A stretch of DNA of 64,000 nucleotides from Kalaharituber pfeilii (GCA_015179045.1 WHUZ01000008.1:1302001-1366000), one strand, 5' to 3'; shown: positions 36,710-50,069, numbered from the stretch's first letter. Program-made: numbers and translations. Notes: generated from the sequence alone by a model not told the origin.

Positions 36710-39552
36710 TCAAACAATTTTTACCGTAGAGCCATCGCTGCTGGCACCATCACCACTGCCTCCATTTCTTCTTATGCTATTTTCGTCATCCGCTTCATCA
36801 CTAGTGGTCGCATCTGTGGGAACTCTCCTCACTGTGTATAAAACATTGACCTCCTTTTCTTTTTCATCGTCACTTTCACTGTCAGTTGGACTGTCTCTAT
36901 ACAATGGCAATGTTCCTTCTCTACTTGGATGATCCCCCTTCACCAAGCCTAAAATCTCTTCTTCAGTTTTCTCAATCGGTGGCTCATTTCCAATCATAGT
37001 GAAGCCGTCGCTGTTAGTCCCTTTAGAAGGCTTTATTAAACCCAAACCTCTCCGTGCTATGCTGTGAGCAGAATCAGTACTCTCGTTGCGGCGATGTGCC
37101 CTGTGAAAGATATTCTGGAAACTAAATTGCCTTCCTGGTTGTTTTGTATGACTCTTCAAGCTTGACTTCCCAGATTTCACACTGGAAGAGCACTCCTGTG
37201 CAGCAGGTATTGAAGGGGGTGTCATTGCATGCATAGAGGAGACATCAGCAGTGAATTGGCCACTACTGGAGGGATGATATGCCCAATCATGATGAATTGT
37301 GTAATTAGGGCTCGGCTGAAGATAGGAACTGTGGGATGATGAAGGTATGCCTAGTGGGGCACTATTTCGAGCTGGAGCGCTAGACTCTGGCCTTTGTATA
37401 TCTGTCATAGACATTGGGTAGTGTTCTCCAGTAGTTGCAGAAGGTGCCCGGTCCCGACTTTCACTCGAATGTGCAGACCCTATTGTAGCAGATCGCTGAC
37501 TTCGTGGCTTTGGGACAAAGAGACTCTTTGTCCTCTGCCAGATGCTCTGGAACTCTTCTGGGTTGAAGTCTGCAGCCTGGAATCCTCGATATAGTCCACC
37601 TGGTGCCATTCCAGCATCTACACTCAAGGATCGTCTCCTATTACTGACTCGCTGAGATGTCATACGGGATATACCACTGTCTTCAGCCGTACCCTCCTCA
37701 ATATCTGGTATTCTCGTCATCCCAAGGGGAGGGTGCGCAGTAGAAGTGGTGTTGCGCCTTCTAGGCCGACTTTCCCCTACCACACCCAAGGTAACCCGCC
37801 TCCGCACACCATCCCATTCAATGTGCTCATCGCCACGGGAACCACTTCTCTGAATTTGAGCATCTCTAACAAGGTCATCAAATATACGATGTGCCTCTGC
37901 AGCTTCCTTTTCTTGCCTAGCGGCAGAAATACGGCGTATGATAGCAGCGGTTCCACGAATAGCGTCTATGGAAAGCGGGAGTGGGAAACAATCAGACAAA
38001 GTGTAACCAGAAGCTCTGTTCAATGATATCAGCTTACCAGCTTTGGGCTCATATTCTGGCTCTTCCTGCTCTGCGACCGTCCTAACTTGGTCTAGATCTC
38101 CTCTGAATACTTCTGCATCCGGCACATTCTTTGCAGATTTCGAAAGTTGCAACAGGACAACTCCTGCACATATCTGCAAAAATCCCATACAAACCCTAGA
38201 ACACTCCGAGCATTAGTCCTCATCATGGGCCGATAGACATGAGGAAAGTGGATCATACGTGGCAATTGCAGCAGGGCTACCCTTAAAACCCCGGAACATA
38301 ATGGCAGAAGTAACTATTGTTGAAGATGTGAAGAAAACATAGTATGTTGGAGTAACAATTGCAGCCTAAGTTATGTATTAGCGCTGATGAAAGGACATTT
38401 CTCTGTACAGAAATACTATTGGGTTAACTACTGACATTGAAGATATTGAGGGCTTTCTGTATAAGGATGAAAGGTCAGCATCAGTGTTACATGAGCTGGG
38501 ACAGGCTCACTTACGTTCAGGTAAACGATTTCCACTAGTAGCGTTACGATAACGAAAATAATGATGAAGTACGTAAACCATTGGTTGAATTGAGGGATAC
38601 CGTTCGCCTGAGCAATGATAGCTGCACCAATTCCTTGTATGCATGCTACACTCAACCCACCGATGAGGCTACAAACACTAATGTATACCAGCATACTTTT
38701 GTTTCCCCATCTTGGCCCAGCAAACACGACAATGCCGATACAGGCAGCGATGATAGTCCCGGCAAACGACAGGAATCCCGGAGCGATGACAAAGTCCTGC
38801 ATGTCTTGGATGGTGGACACTTGGGCTTGCTTAGGGGCATTGACAACAATTACAGTGGATCCAATGATGCATTCCACGCAGCCAATTTTTCCTATGAAAG
38901 AAAGTCGCTCTTTCAGAAATATCGAGGACAATATAGCAGTGACAACCACTGACTACACCAAAATTCTAGTGAGAAACATGGCCCTTGTATCTGAATGTGG
39001 TGCAACCGGAAACATACCAACGCTCCTAAAGGTGTCACCAAGATAGCCTGGCTGCAATATTAGCATGATATCTCTCTTATGAGCATCAAGGTAGGGTCTT
39101 ATTCTAACCTCTACAAATAAATAGGCAGAAAAATTACATATTTCGCCTAATATCACTGCCCATAGAGTCAATCACCACCATCGCTGAAGAGGTGCGAGTG
39201 GGATTGGGATATACTCAATGACATTCCCCCCCACCACCACCAATTTTTAAGATAACCATATCCTTCACCCGCTTCTTTCCCGTCCTTTAGATTTGCTGCC
39301 AAAAGTCCCTTCTTTTTCATGACAAAAGATATTCCAATGAAAACGCCTGAACATAGTGCTAGGATAATACCTAAGGTTTTGTAGCTACGATATTATGATT
39401 AGTCTTCAATTGGAGGTATCATCGGAGGCACCATTCACTAACACAGGCGGTTTCTCATGGGAAGAGACGGACACACCACTTGCTGATACTGTGGCGGAAA
39501 ATAACAAGATGGTTATAATAAAGTTTGACATTGAGGCATTTTGCGCTGACAT
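36710..39552 (-). CDS. NIPA-family (DUF803) magnesium transporter-like membrane protein with long cytosolic tail
   Basis: Nine minus-strand exons were joined from conservation and splice sites: 39552-39443, 39384-39215, 39155-39109, 39047-39018, 38952-38515, 38456-38436, 38365-38259, 38195-38038 and 37965-36710, giving 778 residues. The membrane core (about 38-335) has nine hydrophobic segments and family blocks such as YKTLGIILALCSGVFIGISF, WWWWGGMSLMILGEICNF, EAILVTPLGALSVVVTAILS, YLNKALNIFN and MGFLQICAGVVLLQLSKSAK. The last about 440 residues are hydrophilic, Ser/Arg-rich and probably disordered. The intron 37966-38037 is 72 nt, in frame and stop-free; removing it restores EPKADAIRGTAAIIRRIS, the usual fungal sequence. 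NIPA proteins are proposed Mg2+ transporters of plasma and endosomal membranes; the substrate here is inference. The first exon is the least certain. The ATG at 39552 has AAAG before it, and exon 1 ends at a GTTAGT donor in the correct phase. Confidence 0.92.
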
Positions 39553-42190
39553 CTTTGAGAGCTTCCAGGGAACACGGAGAGTCGTGGCGAAGGCTACCAC
39601 CTCTTCACAGCCGGAAGTTTTGCCTTGAGGAAAACGGCAGCGCTTGTGTCCACCACCAGCTATTGAAATTGGTATATGCAATGGCGGGTTTATTCCAGAT
39701 GCAGTGGCGAAAGAATGCGGTTGGTACTGGGCCAGTTCACTGCAATTTTTGAGGCCCACTTTCTGACTGCCCCGACAAGAAGTACCAAGTATGGAGTATA
39801 TCGTTTCAAGCCCGCCGACGTCGCGGTACCTCTGTTCGAGAGTCTGATCGATTGGAAGCTGCCAATGGCGAAGAAACCCTGGTCGATTGGACTTGTGACG
39901 GAGATTGTGATGAGCACGCTCGTGAGAATGTCGGCTCTTCTTTTAGAAGCTCTGATTTGCAGAACACAGTATTTTTTGTCGTCACAGCTGCAGTGAAACA
40001 AAGGGTTTCTGGCAGGCCTAGTGGGGCAGGGGGTGTAGTGAACCGCCTGCCGGGCCAGAGCAAGAGATATCCAGAATCAAGGTGGGAGCCGCGAGCGACA
40101 TGTGGGAGGGGGGGAGGTGAAGGCCGGGTTTCCAAACTGCTGAGCAAAACCAGAGGCTTTCGTTTGTTTCTATCCTGCTTCAGCTAAATCTGGCAACTGC
40201 TACTGCAGACGTGCAGCACAACCATACAGCACCAGCCAGGTTGGTACTGTACGTATACAAGAGCAGACGCCCCTGTTTGTGCGGGGCGTAAATCAGGAGC
40301 ATACGCACTTGCCTGGCCTAATTTACCGGGTGGATAGCTGTGTTGGTGATACTCTTTGCTCTGCCTGTGTGCTTCCTCCGTGCTATTTGCTCTACTGCAT
40401 CCTGCCGAGATGAACAGTACTAAATGTGATGGCGATTCCGCAGCAGCAAGCAAGCAATCGCAGCTGCGACACGCAGGTGGCTTGTGCGTAAGACTTGTAT
40501 TGGATGGCACGGCGGCGAAAAGGGGCACATTCGCTATCATAGATTCGATGCCACACACCGCGCAGCCGCCACACGCGTGTCCACGTCAGATCTTCAGAAC
40601 AGCTTTGGTTGCGTGCCCCCGCGGACGTGCCTTGGCTTCTTGGCATGGCCTTCTTTATCTGCATCGCCTTCAGACTTCTCGACCAGAATTCACTTCATCA
40701 CACCCTCGCCATATGCCAATTGCCACTCACTTGACCTCATACAAGTAGCTCACTTATTCGGCAATGTCACGCTGTCGAGCGGAGACAACCTCAAGTGCAT
40801 CCTCCCGCCCCTTGAAACTCAATTCATGGGGTCAGTGACTGCAGGGCAGCACGCTCATAGTAAAAGACAGATTCAATCGACTACAATTCATACCACATTT
40901 GGAAAACAGCCTTTCCTCTCATTAGGCTAGAAGCGGGTGTGCTTACTGTGACTAGGTGCTCTTCGATGTCCACATCTTCTACCGCGGTTGTACATAAATC
41001 CAACTTAGGATATACTTCAATAACACTTTATACCCCTCTTTATGCAGCTTACCTTTTTTTTTTTTTTTTTTTTTTTTTTTTGGTGTCCTATAACTTGTAG
41101 GATGTAAATTTTGTCTTATCCTCCTTGTTTTAATTATCATGATGGTCCCTCCCCGCGATCTTCTTTGCATCTGGCATGAAGCTTCAGTCTCTTTGAAGAG
41201 CCAGATTCACTCGGAACGCGGAGATCAAACTCGCTTTCTGTAATGGTTTATTCATGTCCCTTGGAGCCTTTCAATGTTTCTGGGGAATTGCCGTTACTTA
41301 TTGCAGACATAACACTCTCATAGCCAGGTCTTACTGGACGCAATTCCGAGTGCTTAGATACTGAAGCCATAGGTATCTCGCGGATACTAACCGCGATCAC
41401 ACCATTTGGATGTTGAACATCTCAATAGCCGTGCTAATCTGTACCCAGTAGTCTTGAACCACCCAGTACGCAGAGAGTGCTTGTCAAAGATTGCTGGGAA
41501 ATTATAGTTGGATTCGTTACTTGCGTCACATTCTATGCAATTCTTATGTGAACATGAATTACTTAGTCTCGTGCCAGCACAAGAATTGTCCATTCCCCGC
41601 GCCTAGCTTTGACTGTAGATAATTACCCCACGCTGAAACAAGAAACCAGAATCATACATTCATAAGGGACATTATACGTGAAAAACTTGATATGCATGAG
41701 AATGTAAAGCAAGGGACTAGGACCCTCAGTACTCTCTGGTAATTTTTGAGCATTGTCGTTGTTTCCCGGTAGTAGGAACATCGAGACGTACTTGGATGCC
41801 ACAATAATCCGGTGTTCACTGGATTTAGGGAACAATGTTATTGTTCAAGGATGACTGAGGTCTAAGCCACAATAACGGAGCAACGCACGTCACCAAGCAG
41901 GCATTCCTTGGAACACTACCGATTCGAAGTTTGCTCCTAAGAACGAGTTAATTAGTATTTGAGCGAAGCAATTGGAGTCATCAGGCCGCGTAAGTCGTGG
42001 TTTTTTAATCAATTTTGTCGAGTTCAGAGCGTCTCGAAATCTTCTTCTGAGTGAATAAGAATAAGTGCTCGAGTACAAGTACCCGAGACCATCCCGGCTA
42101 AGTTTCTAACGAAGACCCCTCACCTGAACCCTCCAAGGCTGATTACGGAGCCAACTCAGCTTCGAGCCCTACGCATCTTCATTCACCAAC
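39553..42190. other. divergent intergenic region between the NIPA-like gene and fimbrin
   Basis: This is the shared 5' side of two divergently transcribed genes (2.6 kb). No coding exon was recognised, and open frames at 40.3-40.9 kb lack family features. It contains a 28-base T run at 41054-41081. Confidence 0.55.
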
Positions 42191-44476
42191 ATGAACGTTT
42201 TCAAGCTATCCCGGAAATATCCACAATTTAAGCAAGACGAAATCTTGCGTTTACAAGATGCTTTCAATCGTCTGGATACGGAAGACAAAGGGTATCTGGA
42301 CGAGGCTACTGCCATCAAAGCTGGCCAGCAGCTAGAAAACAAGCCATATGACACCGTGCGAACAGCTTTGAAGCATGTGGAACTTGATAGTAGCAGAAGA
42401 GTTGAGTTGGAAGACTTTGTTGATGTCAGTCATCTCGGACGAATAATTACCAAGCTTTGATTAGGGAAACAGATCAAGAGACTGACTTCGGGAATCAATA
42501 GCTCATTGCCAAACTTCGGGTATCCGACGAAACAAAAGCTGCTGCTGCTGCGAAAGGCCCAGCCCCGCCTGTACCGGGCCATGGGAGACATGCTTCTGGG
42601 CAAATCAAGATGGAGGGGGCGCGGGGCAGCGGATCTACCGTCCATACTATTAATGAAGATGAACGAACTGAATTTACAAGGCACATCAATGCTTGTCTTC
42701 TCGGTGATCCAGATATTGGGGACCGGCTTCCTTTCCCTACAGATACCTTTCAGGTGCGTGGAGAACCCTATGATACACTGCAGGTGGAGGCTAACCTGCT
42801 CACCTAAATAGATGTTTGATGAATGTAAAGGTATAGGCACAATTATCACTGGCTTCGTACTCTTTAAGTTTGGCTAACTGGTTTTCCAGACGGTCTCGTT
42901 CTTGCAAAGCTCATCAATGATTCGGTACCGGATACGATTGACGAGCGTGTGCTTAATCGACCTTCCAAAACTAAGAAACTTAATCAATTCCACATGACCG
43001 AGAATAACAACATTGTCATCAATTCTGCAAAGGCTATAGGATGCTCGGTCGTGAACATTGGGTCACAAGATATCATTGAAGTTAGGGAGCATTTGATCCT
43101 TGGTTTGATATGGCAAATCATTAGAAGAGGGCTTTTGAGCAAAATTGATATCAAGCTTCATCCCGAATTGTACCGCCTATTAGAGGATGATGAGACATTG
43201 GAGCAGCTATTGAGGCTTCCACCGGAACAAATCCTGCTGAGATGGTTCAATTTCCATCTCAAAGCTGCCAATTGGCCTAACCGGTAAGTGATATTCCCGA
43301 AGTATAGGTAAACAGCGCCTAATATACTTTATTATAGTGTGACAAATTTTAGCAAGGATGTCTCTGACGCAACAAACTACACCGTACTTTTGAATCAGCT
43401 CGCTCCTGATCTTTGCTCGAGAGCACCACTGCAGACTCGTGATGTCCTCCAGCGTGCGGAGGAGGTACTCCAGAATGCGGATAAGCTCGGGTGCAGGAAA
43501 TTCCTTACTCCTAAGTCTTTGGTTGCTGGAAACCCTAAACTCAACCTTGCGTTCGTTGCACACTTATTTAATACCTATCCTGGCTTGGATCCGATTACCG
43601 AAGAGGAAAAGCTTCAGGTTGAGGACTTTGATGCCGAAGGCGAGCGAGAAGCTAGGGTTTTCACTCTCTGGCTTAATTCTATTGACGTTCAGCCTTCTGT
43701 GTACAACTTATTCGACAACCTTCGAGACGGAAACATATTATTGCAGGCGTACGACAAAGTCATTCCTAAATCTGTTAATTGGCGTTTCGTCAATAAGCCA
43801 CCATCAGATGGTAGCGAGATGCTGCGTTTCAAGGCTGTGGAAAATACAAATTATGCCGTTGAGCTAGGAAAGCAAAACAAGTTCTCCTTGGTGGGCATTC
43901 AAGGTGCGGACATTACAGATGGACAGAGGACCTTGACTTTGGCCATTGTGTGGCAGTTGATGAGGAGAGATATCACAGAAACTTTGAAGGGACTGGCAAA
44001 GAAGGTTGGAATGCCGGAAATTACAGACTCTTATATGCTTAAGTGGGCAAATGAGATGGCCAGAAAGGGAGGAAAGAGTGCACAGATTAGGAGCTTCAAA
44101 GATCCCAGTTTAGGAAGTGGCATTTTCTTTTTGGATGTATTGAACGGAATGAAGAGTATGCTGCATCCTCCTGTGTGAACAATGCCATTCAAGTGACAGA
44201 AACTTACGAACCTATTATCAGGTAACTATGTCGACTATTCTCTTGTTACGCCAGGAAAGACGGATGAGGATGCATATCTGAATGCTAAACTCAGTATCTC
44301 AATTGCAAGAAAGATGGGTGCTACTATTTGGTAAGTATACCTTGCATTTAAAAATCTAAAGGATCTTTCATTGATTTTGCAATAGGCTGGTCCCCGAGGA
44401 TATTTGCGCGGTGCGGAGCAGGTTGATTGTCACTTTCGTGGGTAGTTTGATGGCTACTTACGAGCAAGGACTGTGA
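42191..44476 (+). CDS. fimA: fimbrin/plastin, actin-bundling protein
   Basis: Seven exons: 42191-42424, 42502-42753, 42812-42830, 42890-43283, 43338-44155, 44222-44330 and 44386-44476, 638 residues, the usual fimbrin length. The start MNVFKLSRKYPQF matches fungal fimbrins. Residues 1-80 form an EF-hand-like headpiece (one loop DTEDKGYLDEAT). Four calponin-homology domains in two actin-binding modules follow. Visible marks are TVHTINEDERTEFTRHIN, DGLVLAKLIN, LDEDETLEQL-like LEDDETLEQLLRL, PEQILLRWFNFHL, ARVFTLWLNS, DGNILLQAYD and MKSNYVDYSLVTPG. Known role: cross-links actin filaments in endocytic patches and at the tip collar of hyphae. Exon 3 is only 19 nt (ATG to G), but phase requires it and it completes FPTDTFQMFDECKDGLVLA. 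The last exon ends LVTFVGSLMATYEQGL. The symbol follows Aspergillus; SAC6 is the yeast equivalent. Confidence 0.97.
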
Positions 44477-47400
44477 TCAAAGGAGTGGGAGGGGCACGTG
44501 CCGGTTTTCTGGAGATTGATAGATACGAGTTTTGGGAATGTCCGTGTAGTGTGGGGCTGGTATTCTTGCCGATTGCGTTGAAAAACATATTAATCTCTTT
44601 TGCAGAAAAGTGTTTGTCCATGATGATTATTGTTTTGTTGAAACCTAAGTGACCTCCAGGTGTCCGGCCTTGTTGATGAACATGATATTCAATGACAAGG
44701 CTTCTTATCTATGAAGATAGCAAAGTGAAGTTTTGCTTCAAAGAGCGGGTTTTATTTAGGACGGAGATGTTTTGTGTTATAAAGATCTAACTGGCTTCCT
44801 CTGAATATTCGAAAAATCAAAAATGCTCGGGGTAATTTTCATATTTCTATCGATTCAATATTGTCACTCCTAAGGAGGAAACTATCTGCCATTTTTTAAT
44901 CCTCCATTAAACTCCCCTTCGTTTAATTTACTCTCATTTGCCCCCAAACTCGAACCTAACACACCTAAATCGACGCTTCGCAAAGACAACATCAACATAG
45001 CCCCAATCAGATAAATTTCAAGTTGCTCCCTTCAGGTGGTGAACGGTGGCACGGGACACATCAACATCGCCCAACGCTCCCGGCTCTCGAGGAAAACCAA
45101 GGAGTGTCGAGAGCTGGTGCTGGTTCCAACAGGTTTGCCGGTTCATCATTGGGGTGTTTAGTTGTGAAGAAAGGAGGAGTGAAGAGGAATATCGAAAATA
45201 TAGCGGTGGGTCGGGCTTGGCTGGTGGAGCGGGCTTGGCGGAGGATGGGTCGAGGTGGCGCCGAGAGATGTAGGACTCTACAGGGCCATCCGCCAGGGAT
45301 GCCGCTCACTGTAGAACTACTGCGTGCATTAGAGTACCTCGAACTCAAGCAACGTACAGTCAAACTTAAGATTCAACTTGTATTAGGTCCAGGTAATCGG
45401 GTTAGCACAAATCTAATTGCATTATCGGTACGGCCTATGAATATAATGCCAGTCGCCTTCTTTCTCCGGGTTTCACAACTCCAATGAAACAAAACAGCGC
45501 TTTGTTCTCGTTTATTTGTAGCCCAAAGCTATTAATAGAGCATGGGTGGAGAATTGGTGAATGTAGCTTCAAACAAGAATAGTTTGATGATATTTCTATA
45601 GGAAGTGGAAAGTCAATTCCTCATATTGGCTTTTATGCTTTACATGGATTTCAATTAGATGAAACCCATAGGTCTTCGACTTGGGACACCAGCAATAACT
45701 ACTCTGCTGAGCATCTGAGTGTAGCAGTTAATGTAGACAGGGCTGTGGAAATCGCAAAAGTTGTTGAGGAGAAAACTAGTGGGAGAAGTTGCTGAAGGAC
45801 TTCTAAATTCTGGGTGAAGGCAATGGATTTAGCATTGATGGAAAGACTTGCCATGGGTATATGCGTAGGTTATGTTCTGGAGCTTGGATGAACCGAGTCC
45901 TTGAATAAATGAGAAAAAATTCCTTTGACTATGTAGTCTCATGCCACGCTGTGTACTCAGACTATTGGTTCAATTCATTTCTCTTGTAATTACTATGTAT
46001 ATAAGTAGTCTCGTGTATATAACCCTGCCCTACAGTTCATAATATAGGGTACATAGCAAGAATTTCTATTGTACTGTCCAATCGGCAAGCTGGCTTGCGT
46101 GGAAGGCAGCTTTGTAGGCTTATTTGCAGGCTTGTTTGAATGCGGGGGAAAGATTTTAGATGGATGGGCTGAGATATGGTGGGGTGCTAAGCATTCGAAG
46201 TTCGCCCAAGTATGAGCTTGGCTCATGCTTGCCGTGCATAGTCTAACGTACCACGACACAAGTACGAAAGTGCAAGCGCTATGTAGTATATACAAGAGTA
46301 TATCTCGCCCCCAGTCTACTCAAGACAATCCTCAGTCCATTGCCGCGTAGTCTCGAGACCATGTGCCGAGCACTTCCATCGAACTTTGCAGCAACTGAAG
46401 ATCCATTCGCATCTGAAGAACTGCAAGCAGTGTCATAACAGCATCGGCTGGGGGAGAAGGGTTCAGGACTCAGCCCACCCGGTCTAGGCTCAGTCAGCTG
46501 GAGACAGCCTCCTAAGTAGGTCCCACCTTCGCAGCTGCCGTATTAGTAAAACCGCCCTGTAGCCATCACCGACCGTCAAAGCGCCCACCTGCCAATCTGC
46601 CATCTTTCTACCAATGTGCCGCCAGTCGACCCTCTAATGAATCTTGCATCTCTGAAACTGTGCTTAAAGGGAACGAGATGAAAGTTCAAGCTCTTAGCTC
46701 TCCCTCACAATTAACGACATTGGGGTCCAGGGTCTCTTCGACAGTCTCGGCGTGGATTAAGATTATGATTGAGAAGGCAAGCATTCTTTTAAATATTAGT
46801 AGTTTGGAAATGCGAGAATCTGCTTGTCTGGTTAATGATAACATTATAAAGGATTCCGGCCAGTCCGTATACCTGAATTCACGCTTCATCCCTATATGAT
46901 GTTCACACATTCCAGATTCCTTTCAGCTTGCGAGTGAATTACTGCTGCTGATGCCGTGAACTTTCTGATATCACTTTGCTGTTTGGTTGTGATATTTCAC
47001 ACGCTGCCCCTGAGTATCGTTGTCCAGCATCGGCCTATCGTTTGTCAGCTCTTAAGAGTTCAGTTGAGTGAGTTTCCTTGATATTTAATTGCCTTATTCT
47101 CAGTAAATTTCTAGGTGAACTCCTAGGTAGACAGTTTTAAGTTGTCGATTCTTTTGGTCGGGCCTCAATGGAAACAACCCACAATTAGAACCTTAGAATC
47201 AACAAACCTGAGGTTCCTATGGAAATGTGGTATAACAGAGACTATCCAAAGGATCTCCACATGCCCTCTTTTGAGTGAGCTTGTCACAATGACATGGTGC
47301 GACATGAATGGGACATGAATTTTGAAAAATATCCACATGGTCTTCGGAAGGGGTTGTTTGATGCGAGGCTGCGTGATATTTGTTTGCAGTCTACTTCACC

Positions 47401-48058
47401 CACGTTGGCATTCTGCAATCAATATACAACAAATACTGGCTAAGATAAGGCAATAGTTGGAATTGGATTTTATTTTATTTTATTTTATTTTATTTTTTCC
47501 CCAAGTTTCTCATGTCTTGGGTTGCATTTCTTCTGAACTTCCCACTGGAAAAGCGTATTACTGGTATTTGGAGGGGTAGTTTCCCTGATGGTGGCGGGCT
47601 AGAGATTCCTCTACCTTTGAAATCTGGGCGGATTGGAAAGTGGGTTTGACACCCTTCCCTCGCCTGTTTTTGTGCTCTTCGGCCACAACCCTCCAGATAG
47701 TATTTATTTACCTCTGCCTCGTCCTTGGAGCTTTTGTTTTTTTTCCCCTAATCGGCTTCAGTGCACAGTGCACCATCCCAACCCCAACCTCACTCAAAAC
47801 TACTTTTAAGCTGTTCCTCCAACAGCACAGCTTTTTACCTTCTCTGCATCAAGATTCTCTCACAACTGCGAGAAGAGGTATCTAAATATTCCGGAAATCA
47901 CACTTACGGGTCATAACACACACGCTTGTCTTCTATACAGAAGCAAACCTTTCTAATCTTGATCAATCCCTTTTATTCCTCTGACTCTCCTACCAATTAG
48001 GCGATCCAAAAACACAGCTTAACAATCTGGATCCTTTTGGGCTATTCCCCAGACTAGA
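44477..48058. other. intergenic region after fimbrin
   Basis: No supported gene was found. A 154-codon open frame at 45023-45487 is mildly GC-rich but lacks any recognisable domain and starts with a non-ATG codon. A TTTTA microsatellite lies at about 47468-47498. Sequence after 47.6 kb is pyrimidine-rich and is probably the promoter and leader of the CCCH gene. Confidence 0.5.
47468..47498. repeat. TTTTA microsatellite
   Basis: About six TTTTA units in tandem, non-coding. Confidence 0.95.
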
Positions 48059-48551
48059 ATGAGGAGTAACGTCGAAAAACACAATATGAATCAGGTCTGT
48101 ACTCAGTTCATTATAATACTCAATCATTCAGCATAGTGCTTACGTCGTCCCACTATTGAACCCAGTATTGGTGACCCTGTGTCAAAGCTGCAAGTATGCG
48201 GAAGGTTTGACTAGTATCATCGAAGACTCAAAAATCCGGTATATGGAGCAATCTTCACTTACTCTTTAGCACTTGTCAGTTTTGTCAATTTCTTGCCTTT
48301 ACCGTTTCGTGTTTGCTTGCAAACTAGCTCCAGGGAGACTAGATTTTGGTCTAGTATTTCCGGTTTGCAGAAAACGGAATCAGGAAAGGTAATGACAAAT
48401 GAAGCATAATGTCGCAAGTTGCAAAGAATGAAGTGTAGACTGTCCCCTGCCGTTGTTTGTCTGATCGTGATACTGTTCTATACCTATCAAGCATTTGCAT
48501 TGCCTCTGACAACTGGTTTACCAACCTGGGTGATATGGTAGCTCTTCACAG

Positions 48552-50069
48552 ATTACCGAGATACAGTCTTCTATTCAAGGGGGCATATGCTCCTTAAGAT
48601 TTGGAGATTTCCCTGGAGTTACCTGTCAACAGACATTGCAACATCCACTTGATGAACCCACTTCTGAAGTTGAGGGTAACGCTACCCAGCTTGTCAAGGC
48701 TTTCATTCCGAAACAAATGATGTACTCAGGTGGAAAAAAGGCGTCTCATAAGAAACAAAATGGTTTGAGCGAGGATAAAGTCTATAGAAATCAGGTTCTT
48801 CCTGATGCTTGCAGTCAGACGTTTGACGGAGCTCTTCCACTCTGGTATTCGAAGCCAACTCAAGGGGTAGTCTTATTCCTCCAAGGAGAGCAGGAGCCTA
48901 CAGCAGATGTAACTCTAGCAGGCACTACAATGGACAAGGAGTACCATGACCCATGTTATTTTGCTACAGGCGAGATTGGGAAATATAACACCCAAATTGA
49001 GCAAATGTTTGATGATTATAGGGTACTTTATTGCCTGAATTCTGTCTCGTCCGGCTTCTAATGAAAATTGAGATAGGATGCAAACAAGGTGTCGACGTAC
49101 CCAACCAGACAGGACCAGGTTGTCGAGAATAGCCAAGTTATCAAAGCCGGTGCGCTAGGTAGTTGCATTAAACACCATGACTCGGAAAGTGAGGAGAGTA
49201 GCATTACTTGCGCGTCGACACCTCCTACACAAATACTTCCTACGTGTAACAAGGCTTTCACTGCAATTAACGTGAACCACCAATCTCAATCAGATGACAA
49301 AAACATGCTCGTCATAGGTTTTAATCCTCAAACTCAAGGCTTTATTGGGCACCGCAATGACTGCAATGAACATGGTTATTCGGGTGCGATAAAAATGGAA
49401 AATGAGAATATACGCTTTTCTGTAATAAGGTGGGTTGAACCTGCTTCTCATTCCTGCTCTTCCAAAGCATATTCGCCTCTAAGATCAATCAGTGATCACA
49501 AAAAATCACCTTATACGGGAAGTATGCACCCTGGACCGGGTGGTACTTCTCAGGAAACGATGGATATGTCAAATTGCATGCATTCACATGACCGAAATGC
49601 CATGGTTTGCTGTAGCCACGTTGATGGTGAATACCGGGCTGGCTCTCAAATGGTTGGCTACCACTATCATCCTGAAGCAGCATACAACCTTTCTGGTGTC
49701 TATAGGTCGGTTCCCTTTAAGGAATATGACCCTCATTGTCGGAGATGCAATGGCAATGTACGCTCCCCCCACACTAATGCTCGAACTGGACGACTAATGA
49801 TGCAGAATACCTCCCCTGGTGGTGCACCCCCATCAAGCCATATGACAGGAAAAGGAAAATTCAACCCACTGTACAAGACTGAAATGTGCCGTAACTGGAT
49901 TGAGATGGGCTTCTGTCGCTATGGCCGCAGTTGCCAATTTGCCCATGGCCGCCCGGAATTGCGTCAGGTCCCTCGTCATAATCACTGGAAAACTAAGACT
50001 TGTGGGGGATCATTGAATGGTATGTCTACCTATGGCCGTAGGTGTTCCTACTCTCGTAAGTGGCCATAG
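48552..50069 (+). CDS. CCCH zinc-finger protein, tristetraprolin/Cth-like, with degenerate second finger
   Basis: Two supported exons: about 48552-49024 and 49079-50069, separated by a 54-nt intron (GTACTT...GATAG, branch-like CTAAT). The spliced junction reads [17 protein letters not shown]. Upstream exons are likely: a tentative start ATG at 48059 (exon 48059-48094) and exon 48137-48193 (CLRRPTIEPSIGDP..) join in frame to an acceptor at 48550-48551, but this part is uncertain. The C-terminus carries a canonical finger [18 protein letters not shown] followed by RSCQFAHG (C-x8-C-x5-C-x3-H). The second finger, [20 protein letters not shown], keeps two cysteines but has Ser instead of the middle Cys and Arg instead of His. 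Family proteins bind AU-rich 3' UTR elements through two fingers and promote mRNA decay. The rest of the protein is low-complexity, rich in His/Ser. The gene sits between fimbrin and a RING-ankyrin gene, all on the same strand. Confidence 0.75.

Noticed and set aside
38581..39046. Plus-strand open frames across the NIPA-like gene
   Set aside because: They are antisense shadows of exons whose minus-strand translation matches the NIPA family and splices in phase.
40356..40930. Overlapping open frames in the NIPA-fimbrin intergenic region
   Set aside because: They compete on both strands, lack motifs and lie in the likely shared promoter region.
45023..45487. 154-codon open frame after fimbrin
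   Set aside because: It starts at a non-ATG codon, shows no domain and has an opposite-strand competitor. Kept only as a remark in the intergenic entry.
49025..49078. Possible 33-nt intron starting at GTCTCG inside the CCCH gene
   Set aside because: Too short for a fungal intron. The 54-nt GTACTT...GATAG alternative shares the acceptor and keeps the frame.
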